Assembly: GCA_028293125.1 (NCBI GenBank)
Contig: JAQGPJ010000026.1
Coordinates: forward strand, 62,001 to 126,000
Source of the DNA: Verrucomicrobiales bacterium
GTDB lineage: Bacteria; Verrucomicrobiota; Verrucomicrobiia; Verrucomicrobiales; V1-33
Length of the DNA stretch: 64,000 nucleotides
Reading direction: 5' to 3'
This document shows, piece by piece, positions 54,549 through 61,312 of this stretch (position 1 is the stretch's first letter; each line of letters begins with the position of its first letter). The translations under genes and the position numbers were made by a program. A model generated the notes under the pieces. That model worked only from the letters and a program-made list of their open reading frames with translations. It searched no databases and was not told the DNA's origin.

Positions 54549-55166
54549 ATGGCCCGCTGCTGCGACACCAAAGACCGCCTGATTCAGGCTGCCTATGATC
54601 TCATATGGGAAAGCAGCTACGGCTCGACCAGCGTGGATCATATCTGCGAGCGGGCCGGCGTGCGGAAGGGTAGTTTCTACCATTTTTTTGAATCCAAAAG
54701 CCATCTCGCCCTTGCGGCGCTGGAGGATGGCTGGAACCGGAAAGTGACCCGGCTGAATGAGATTTTCTCCCCGCTGACCCCTCCTCTGGAGCGGTTTGAA
54801 AAGTTTGCCGCCTTTGTGCTGGAGCATCAGGTCCAGCAGCTGGAGCGCATCGGTTATGTCTGCGGATGCCCTCTGTTCTCACTGGGTTCCGAGGTCAGCA
54901 CCCAGGATGACAGACTGCGGCTGAGGATCGAGGAGATCCTGGGCCAGCACCACCGCTACTACGCCTCGGCCATTCTGGATGCCGCCCGGCAGGGACTGAT
55001 GGATGGATCGCAGCCGGAGGAGACCGCAAGGATGCTCAGCATTTATGTCCAGGGCACCCTGACCCAGGCACGGATCTCCAATGATCTGAGCCCGGTCCGC
55101 GATTTGGCGCGGGGGATGCTCGCCATTCTGAGTTTGAGGCCCGCCTCCGTCATCCCCGCTGCTTAG
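54549..55166 (+). CDS. TetR/AcrR-family transcriptional regulator
   Basis: 205 residues. An N-terminal TetR helix-turn-helix is evident (about 10-52: TKDRLIQAAYDLIWES, TSVDHICERAGVRKGSFYHFF). The C-terminal ligand-binding part has a cysteine pair (GYVCGCPLFSLG) that could respond to reactive or electrophilic compounds, although that is speculation. It is upstream of two RND cassettes, a typical place for a pump repressor, and the palindrome at 54490 lies in its promoter region. Confidence 0.9.
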   Translation: MARCCDTKDRLIQAAYDLIWESSYGSTSVDHICERAGVRKGSFYHFFESKSHLALAALEDGWNRKVTRLNEIFSPLTPPLERFEKFAAFVLEHQVQQLERIGYVCGCPLFSLGSEVSTQDDRLRLRIEEILGQHHRYYASAILDAARQGLMDGSQPEETARMLSIYVQGTLTQARISNDLSPVRDLARGMLAILSLRPASVIPAA

Positions 55167-55242
55167 CGGCGGTTCTGGTCTCCCGAATCAGGAGACAACC
55201 AGTCAACTCCATCCTGCCGGAGTCCGATTTCCAATTTAATCC

Positions 55243-56439
55243 ATGAAACGATTCCTTCCTCTCCTGTCTGCGGCAGCCTTTGCCTTCGCCTCCTGCAACC
55301 GCGCTAAAAGTCCGGCGGGGGCGGGAGGTCCCCAGGGGCCGATGCCGGTGATGACCCAGACACCGGTTTCCCAGAAAATCTCGGACTGGGATGAGTTCAC
55401 TGCCCGCATCGAGGCGGTGGAATCCGTGGAGATCCGGCCGCGCATCACGGGTTATATTGACAAAGTGGCGTTCCAGGCCGGACAGATGGTCAAGGCCGGG
55501 GATCTGCTGTTTGAGATCGATCCCCGTTTTGAGGAGGCGGCCCTGGCCACCGCGGATGCGGCTCTGGCCACCGCCGAAGCGAAGCTGAAAAGCGCCCAGA
55601 GCGAGGCCGACCGCGTGGACGTCCTGATCAAAAGCCGTGCCATCTCCAACGAGGAGGCCGACACCCGCCGCAATGCGCTGGCGGTGGCCAAAGCCGCCGT
55701 GCGCTCCGGCCAGGCGGGACGGGACGGCGCGCTGCTGAATCTTGATTTCACCAAAGTCCGCGCCCCTGTTGATGGCCGCGTGGGCATCGCCCTTCAGACC
55801 AAGGGCAATTATGTCAGCGGCGTGGCGGGCTTCACCACTCTGCTGACCTCCGTAGTCAGTGTGGATCCGGTGTATGTTTATGCCTCCGTGGATGACGCCT
55901 CCTTTCTGCGCTACAGCCGTCTGATCCGGGAAAAAAAGCTGCCGGACCCCAAAGTGGAGAAGGTCGCCGTGGAGCTGAAGATCGAGGGCGGCAGCGAATG
56001 GACCCACAAGGGCTGGATCGAGACTTTCGACAACCGCATCGACCCGACCACCGGCAGCATCGCGGTGCGCTGTGTCTTTCCCAATCCCGACGGCAGCCTG
56101 GTTCCCGGCTCCTTCTCCCGCCTCCGCATCCCCGGCGGCCCGGAGTATGACGCCATGCTGATCGATGAGAAGTATGTCCAGACCAACCAGGACGTGAAAT
56201 ACCTGATGGTGGTCAGCCCGGACAGCAAGGCGGAGGTCCGGCCCGTCACTCTGGGCCGCAGCTACAAGGGGCAGCGCATCATTCTCTCCGGCCTCACCCC
56301 CAGCGACAAGGTGATCACCAGCGGTCTTCAGATCCTGGCCCCCGGCGCTCAGGTCCAGCCCATCGCGCCGCCGCCTGCCGCCACGGCGGACGCGGCCCAG
56401 GCGCCCAAACCGCCCGCGCCCACCACCGCCTCCCGCTGA
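55243..56439 (+). CDS. RND efflux periplasmic adaptor lipoprotein (first cassette)
   Basis: 398 residues. The signal ends in a lipobox (FASC, C18). The order is the membrane-fusion protein standard: beta-barrel/lipoyl halves (SVEIRPRITGYIDKVAFQAGQMVKAGDLLFEI), alpha-hairpin (about 100-150), lipoyl and beta-barrel (VRAPVDGRVGIAL), ending in a Pro/Ala-rich tail. It joins the inner-membrane pump to an outer-membrane channel. It follows tetR by 76 bp and precedes the permease by 161 bp. Confidence 0.92.
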   Translation: MKRFLPLLSAAAFAFASCNRAKSPAGAGGPQGPMPVMTQTPVSQKISDWDEFTARIEAVESVEIRPRITGYIDKVAFQAGQMVKAGDLLFEIDPRFEEAALATADAALATAEAKLKSAQSEADRVDVLIKSRAISNEEADTRRNALAVAKAAVRSGQAGRDGALLNLDFTKVRAPVDGRVGIALQTKGNYVSGVAGFTTLLTSVVSVDPVYVYASVDDASFLRYSRLIREKKLPDPKVEKVAVELKIEGGSEWTHKGWIETFDNRIDPTTGSIAVRCVFPNPDGSLVPGSFSRLRIPGGPEYDAMLIDEKYVQTNQDVKYLMVVSPDSKAEVRPVTLGRSYKGQRIILSGLTPSDKVITSGLQILAPGAQVQPIAPPPAATADAAQAPKPPAPTTASR

Positions 56440-56456
56440 TCCGGCAAGCGGGGCAT

Positions 56457-56534
56457 GCCCGGCGCACGGAATGTGACAGGTTGACCGGTCCCTGACGGCC
56501 CTTCCTGTCAAACCCCTGCATTCCGTGTCCGGGC
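56457..56534. other. large imperfect hairpin between adaptor and permease genes
   Basis: Three successive stem blocks pair across 78 bp: GCCCGG with CCGGGC, CACGGAATG with CATTCCGTG, and TGACAGG with CCTGTCA. They are separated by small bulges, and the central loop contains GACCGGTC, itself palindromic. No T-run follows directly, so it is not a simple terminator. A role in mRNA processing or in setting the adaptor/permease ratio is possible. Confidence 0.7.
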
Positions 56535-56600
56535 ACCGCTACCCCGCCTCACATCCGGCGCGCCCCACCCATCCTTTGTCTATTTTTACCTAACATTCCT

Positions 56601-59600
56601 GTGTCCATCAGTCACTTTTTCATCACCCGCCCCATCTTCGCGGGGGTGCTGTCGGTTCTCATCACGGTGGTCGGAGCCATCTCCCTCAAGTCACTGCCCA
56701 TCAGCGAGTATCCGGAGATCGTGCCGCCCACCATCGTGGTGGTGGCCGCCTATCCGGGAGCCAGCCCCGACGTCATCGGCACCACGGTGGCCTCTCCCTT
56801 GGAGGAGATGATCAACGGCGTGGAGAACAGCCTCTACATGTCCTCCCAGGGCACGGCGGACGGCACCATGAGCCTGACCGTCACCTTCAAGCTGGGCACG
56901 GATATCGACAAGGCCCAGGTGCAGGTGCAGAACCGTGTGAACCAGGCCCTGCCCCGCCTGCCACAGGAGGTGCAGCGCATCGGCGTCACCGTCACCAAGC
57001 AGTCGCCCGACCTGACCATGGTCGTCCATCTGCGGTCACCGGGTAAAAAATACGATGAGATCTTTGTCCGCAACTACGCCACCCTCCAGGTGAAGGATGT
57101 GCTGGCCCGGCTGCCCGGGGTGGGCCAGGTGCAGCTTTTCGGATCCGGCGACTATTCCATGCGTGTCTGGCTGGATCCGGAAAAGGCCGCCTCCCGCAAT
57201 ATCACCGCCACCGACGTGGTCGCCGCCATTCAGCAGCAGAACGCGCAGGTCGCCGCCGGCTCCGTGGGCGCGCCGCCGCTGAAGGACGCCACCGCCCTGA
57301 CGCTGACCATCAATGCCAAGGGCCGTCTGACCACTGAGGAGGAGTTTGGAAAAATCGTGATCAAAATCGGTGCCGAGGGGCAGCCTGTTTACCTCAGCGA
57401 CATCGCGCGCCTGCAATTGGGGGCCAGCGACTACGCCCTGCGCTCCCAGCTTGACAACGAGCCCGCCGTTGCCATTCCCATTTTCCAGCTTCCGGGATCC
57501 AACGCCCTGGATCTTTCCAAAAGTGTGCGCGGCGCCATGGAGGAACTGTCCAAAGCCTTCCCGCCCGGACTGGAGTACAAAATCGCCTACGACCCCACCG
57601 TCTTTGTGGACAAGTCCATCGACGCCGTCATCCACACGCTTCTGGAGGCGGTGCTGCTGGTGGTGCTGGTGGTGATCCTGTTCCTCCAGACGTGGCGCGC
57701 CTCCATTATCCCGCTGGTGGCGGTGCCCGTGTCCCTCATCGGCACCTTTGCGGTGATGCACGCGCTGGGTTTCTCCATCAACAACCTGTCCCTCTTCGGT
57801 CTCGTGCTGGCCATCGGGATCGTGGTGGATGACGCCATTGTGGTCGTGGAGAATGTGGAGCGGAATATTGAACTGGGAATGACCCCGATGGCGGCCACCG
57901 AGCAGGCCATGAAGGAGGTGACCGGCCCGATCATCGCCACTGCCCTGGTGCTGTGCGCGGTGTTTATCCCCACCGCCTTCATCAGCGGCCTGACGGGCCA
58001 GTTCTACAAGCAGTTCGCCATCACCATCGCCATCTCCACGGTGATTTCGGCCTTCAACTCCCTGACCCTCTCCCCCGCGCTCAGCGCCATCCTGCTTCAG
58101 CAGCACGGGGCCAAAAAGGATCTGCTGTCGAGAGGCATCGACCGTGTGTTCGGCTGGTTTTTCCGGGGTTTCAACAAATTCTTCAGCGCCGCCTCCAAGG
58201 GGTATGGCTGGGGTGTTCAGAAGACGCTGCGCTTCAGTCTGGTGGCCCTGCTGGTTTACGGCGGCCTTATTTTCCTGACCGCCAAGGTCTTCAACAAAGT
58301 CCCCACCGGCTTCATCCCCGCCCAGGACAAGCAGTATCTGATCGCCATCGGCTCTCTGCCCAACGGCACTTCCCTGGAGCGCACCGAGGCCGTCATCCGG
58401 CGCATGTCGGAGATCGCGCTGGAAACCCCCGGCGTGGCCAATTCCGTGGCTTTCCCCGGTCTGTCCATCAGCGGTTTCACCACCAGCGCCAATGCCGGTA
58501 TTGCCTTTATCTGTCTCAAAGATTTCGAGGAGCGTAAAACGGAGGAGACCAGCGGCAACGCCATCGCGGCGGTGATCCAGAAGCGTCTCTTTCAGGAGAT
58601 TCCGGATGCCCTCGTGATCGTGGTGCCGCCGCCGCCCGTGAACGGCCTGGGCACCAGCGGCGGCTTCAAGGTTCAGATCCAGGACCGTGCCAGCCTGGGC
58701 TACAAGCAGCTGTATGAGGTCACGCAGAAGGTGATGGCCAAAGCGCGGCAGAACCCGGCTTTCGATCCCCAGCAGGTCTATTCCAACTTCCAGATCAATG
58801 TGCCCCAGCTGCAGATTGATGACAACCGCGTGAAGGCCATCGCCCAGGGGGTGAATCTTCAGGAGCTTTACGCGACCCTCCAGATTTACCTGGGCTCGCT
58901 GTATGTGAATGATTTCAACCGCTTTGGCCGCACCTACAAGGTGGTGGTGCAGGCCGACGAGCCCTTCCGCCGCACGCGGGAGGACATCAGCAAGCTGAAG
59001 GTCCGGAACGCCCAGGGGGCGATGATCCCCATCTCCTCTCTGATCCATGTGAGCGACTCCTTCGGCCCCGACCGCGTGATGCACTACAATTCCTTCCCGG
59101 CGGCGGACATCAATGCCACCCCTGCGGCGGGCTACAGTTCCGGTCAGGCCGAGGCGGCCATGACGGAAATTCTGAAGGAGGTGCTGCCGCGCGGCATGAA
59201 TTATGAATGGACGGAGCTGAAATACCAGCAGGTGCTGGCCGGCAACACCGCGGTTTACATCTATCCGCTGTGTCTGCTGCTGGTGTTTCTGGTGCTGGCG
59301 GCACAGTACGAAAGCCTGCGCCTGCCACTGGCGATCATCCTCATTGTGCCCACCTGTCTGCTCAGCGCCATGCTCGGGGTGATGATCAGGGGGGGGGACA
59401 ACAACATCTTTACCCAGATCGGCCTCATCGTGCTCGTCGGTCTGGCGTGTAAAAACGCCATTCTGATCGTGGAGTTCGCCCGTGAGAAACAGGCCCACGG
59501 CATGAGCGCCGCCGAAGCCGCGCTGGAGGCCTGCCGCCTGCGTCTGCGTCCGATTCTGATGACCTCCATCGCCTTCATCGCGGGGGTGTATCCCTTGGTG

Positions 59601-59825
59601 GTGAGCACCGGAGCCGGCTCGGAAATGCGTCAGGCCATGGGCACGGCGGTCTTCGCCGGCATGATCGGCGTCACCCTCTTCGGCCTCTTCCTCACCCCGG
59701 TCTTCTATTTCCTCCTCATGAGCCGCGGTGCTGCCCCGAAACTCCACGCCGCGGAGGCCGATGCCCTGGCCCCGTCCCGTTCAGGCGATCACTCCTCCCA
59801 CAGCCATCCGCACTCCGCGCACTGA
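56601..59825 (+). CDS. RND multidrug-type efflux permease (HAE1 family, first cassette)
   Basis: 1,074 residues starting with GTG (VSISHFFITRP). The HAE1 plan is intact: TM1 after FITRPIFAGVL, two large periplasmic loops and twelve TMs, including TM4 with the proton-relay aspartates in GIVVDDAIVVVENVERN. The C-terminus is histidine-rich (HSSHSHPHSAH). It exports hydrophobic or amphiphilic compounds by proton antiport as a trimer. It follows its adaptor by 161 bp containing a large hairpin. The substrate is not predictable. Confidence 0.93.
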   Translation: MSISHFFITRPIFAGVLSVLITVVGAISLKSLPISEYPEIVPPTIVVVAAYPGASPDVIGTTVASPLEEMINGVENSLYMSSQGTADGTMSLTVTFKLGTDIDKAQVQVQNRVNQALPRLPQEVQRIGVTVTKQSPDLTMVVHLRSPGKKYDEIFVRNYATLQVKDVLARLPGVGQVQLFGSGDYSMRVWLDPEKAASRNITATDVVAAIQQQNAQVAAGSVGAPPLKDATALTLTINAKGRLTTEEEFGKIVIKIGAEGQPVYLSDIARLQLGASDYALRSQLDNEPAVAIPIFQLPGSNALDLSKSVRGAMEELSKAFPPGLEYKIAYDPTVFVDKSIDAVIHTLLEAVLLVVLVVILFLQTWRASIIPLVAVPVSLIGTFAVMHALGFSINNLSLFGLVLAIGIVVDDAIVVVENVERNIELGMTPMAATEQAMKEVTGPIIATALVLCAVFIPTAFISGLTGQFYKQFAITIAISTVISAFNSLTLSPALSAILLQQHGAKKDLLSRGIDRVFGWFFRGFNKFFSAASKGYGWGVQKTLRFSLVALLVYGGLIFLTAKVFNKVPTGFIPAQDKQYLIAIGSLPNGTSLERTEAVIRRMSEIALETPGVANSVAFPGLSISGFTTSANAGIAFICLKDFEERKTEETSGNAIAAVIQKRLFQEIPDALVIVVPPPPVNGLGTSGGFKVQIQDRASLGYKQLYEVTQKVMAKARQNPAFDPQQVYSNFQINVPQLQIDDNRVKAIAQGVNLQELYATLQIYLGSLYVNDFNRFGRTYKVVVQADEPFRRTREDISKLKVRNAQGAMIPISSLIHVSDSFGPDRVMHYNSFPAADINATPAAGYSSGQAEAAMTEILKEVLPRGMNYEWTELKYQQVLAGNTAVYIYPLCLLLVFLVLAAQYESLRLPLAIILIVPTCLLSAMLGVMIRGGDNNIFTQIGLIVLVGLACKNAILIVEFAREKQAHGMSAAEAALEACRLRLRPILMTSIAFIAGVYPLVVSTGAGSEMRQAMGTAVFAGMIGVTLFGLFLTPVFYFLLMSRGAAPKLHAAEADALAPSRSGDHSSHSHPHSAH

Positions 59826-59833
59826 ACGCCGCC

Positions 59834-59863
59834 TGCTGCCCGCATCTCTGCTGCCCGCATCTC
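59834..59863 (+). repeat. 15-bp perfect tandem duplication
   Basis: TGCTGCCCGCATCTC occurs at 59834-59848 and again at 59849-59863, nine bases after the permease stop codon. A simple slippage-type duplication in non-coding DNA; no function visible. Confidence 0.85.
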
Positions 59864-59898
59864 TAATAGCGGAACACCTCCAAGAAAAATTTTCATGA

Positions 59899-59914
59899 GG
59901 AGAGCCGGCTCTCC
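59899..59914. promoter_or_regulatory. perfect 16-bp palindrome upstream of the second cassette
   Basis: GGAGAGCCGGCTCTCC is perfectly self-complementary. It lies 125 bp upstream of the second adaptor gene, close to an AT-rich tract (AAGAAAAATTTT, 59883-59894) and to another GC palindrome (GGCCGGCC). It could be an operator or the hairpin of a weak terminator; no T-run follows. Confidence 0.5.
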
Positions 59915-60038
59915 GCGGGGCCGGCCTCCGCAAACAGGTTGATCCTTTCCCATTGTGCCGCTGGAAGGCGAAAGCATGAATTTCAACTCACATAAACGGC
60001 CCCCCCCTCCCTCTCCGTTCCCCAAACCCCTCCCCCTC

Positions 60039-61259
60039 ATGACTGGCCGAATCCCCGCCATCGCCCTGATGCTTTTGGCAGCCCTGCTGTCAGGCTGTTC
60101 CAAAAATAAAAAAGCTGCCCAGGCCCAGGCTGTGCCCAAGGTCACCGTCGCGTTGCCATTGGTGAAAAAGATTGTGGAATGGGACGAGTTTGTCGGACGT
60201 TTGGAATCGCCGAAAATGGTGAACCTCCGGGCCCGGGTTGGAGGATACCTGGAAAAAATCCATTTCAAGGAAGGAACGGAGGTCAAAGAGGGCGATCTCC
60301 TGATCACCATCGATCCCCGCCCTTTCGCCGCCACTGTTGAAGGCGCGCGCGCCGATCTGGAGCGGGCCCGCGCCCACGCCGCCCTGGCGAAAAACGAGGC
60401 CGTCCGCGCCGAGACCCTGATCAAATCCCGCGCCATCGCGGCTGAGGAGTACGAAAGCCGCCGGAATGCCGCCGCCGAAGCCGAATCCGCCGTGCAGGTG
60501 GCCGCCTCCACGCTGAAAAAAGCGGAGCTGGACCTTGAGTTCACCAGTGTCCGGGCCCCGATCACCGGCCGCATCAGCTATGCCCCAGTCACCGAGGGCA
60601 ACCTGGTCACCGGCGGTGAGAAGGATTCCACCCTGCTGACCACCATTGTGGCGCTGGACCCGCTGTATTGCTACTTCGAGGTCGATGAGCAGTCGGCTTT
60701 GAAATACCGGGAGATGCACCGCCAGGGCCAGCGCGTGAGCCCGCTTTTCGAAGCTGTGCCCTCGGAGATGGGGCTGTCCAATGAAAAAGGATTTCCGCGG
60801 AAGGGACAGGTCGATTTTGTGGACAACATGCTGCGCCCGGACACCGGCACCATCCGGGTGCGCGGCACGTTCGCCAATGCCGACAAGCTGATGGCTCCGG
60901 GCTTTTTCGCCCGCGTGCGCATTCCTGGCTCCGGGGAGTACGAGGCCATGCTGATCCGCGATGAGGCCATCGGCAGTGATCAGGGACGGCCCTTTGTCTA
61001 TGTCATCGGAGCGGATGGAAAAGCGGAGTACCGCCCTGTCGAAACCGGTCCCATGCAGGACGGCCTGCGCATCGTGAAAGCAGGTCTGAAGCCAACGGAT
61101 AAAATCGCCATCAATGGCGTCATGGCGCTCCGCAACGGAACCGTCACCCAGCCCGGGGAGGGACAGATGGCCCTGCCTGCCGCTCCCGGTCAGCCGGCGG
61201 GGTCCGCTGCTTCCGCCGCATCCGCCCCGGCCCGGTCTTCCGCAAAGATCGGCAGTTAG
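60039..61259 (+). CDS. RND efflux periplasmic adaptor lipoprotein (second cassette)
   Basis: 406 residues from the ATG at 60039; a longer frame from 59955 adds a proline-rich leader. The lipobox LSGC (C20) ends the signal. The adaptor features repeat those of the first cassette (VNLRARVGGYLEKIHFKEGTEVKEGDLLITI; alpha-hairpin; VRAPITGRISYAP). The sequences are clearly diverged, so it is not a recent duplicate. It precedes the second permease by 53 bp. Confidence 0.92.
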   Translation: MTGRIPAIALMLLAALLSGCSKNKKAAQAQAVPKVTVALPLVKKIVEWDEFVGRLESPKMVNLRARVGGYLEKIHFKEGTEVKEGDLLITIDPRPFAATVEGARADLERARAHAALAKNEAVRAETLIKSRAIAAEEYESRRNAAAEAESAVQVAASTLKKAELDLEFTSVRAPITGRISYAPVTEGNLVTGGEKDSTLLTTIVALDPLYCYFEVDEQSALKYREMHRQGQRVSPLFEAVPSEMGLSNEKGFPRKGQVDFVDNMLRPDTGTIRVRGTFANADKLMAPGFFARVRIPGSGEYEAMLIRDEAIGSDQGRPFVYVIGADGKAEYRPVETGPMQDGLRIVKAGLKPTDKIAINGVMALRNGTVTQPGEGQMALPAAPGQPAGSAASAASAPARSSAKIGS

Positions 61260-61312
61260 GAACGGCGTCCCTCCGGAGCCCCATGCTCCGAAACCCCCAC
61301 TCCCCCTTTCCG

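Noticed and set aside
55178-55196. GTCTCC-N7-GGAGAC inverted repeat between tetR and adaptor 1
   Set aside because: A six-base stem is weak and has no T-run; not enough to call an operator or terminator.
57036-59747. 903-codon minus-strand open frame opposite the first RND permease
   Set aside because: Antisense shadow of a GC-rich gene; the His/Gly/Gln-rich product has no domain and the plus-strand permease is unmistakable.
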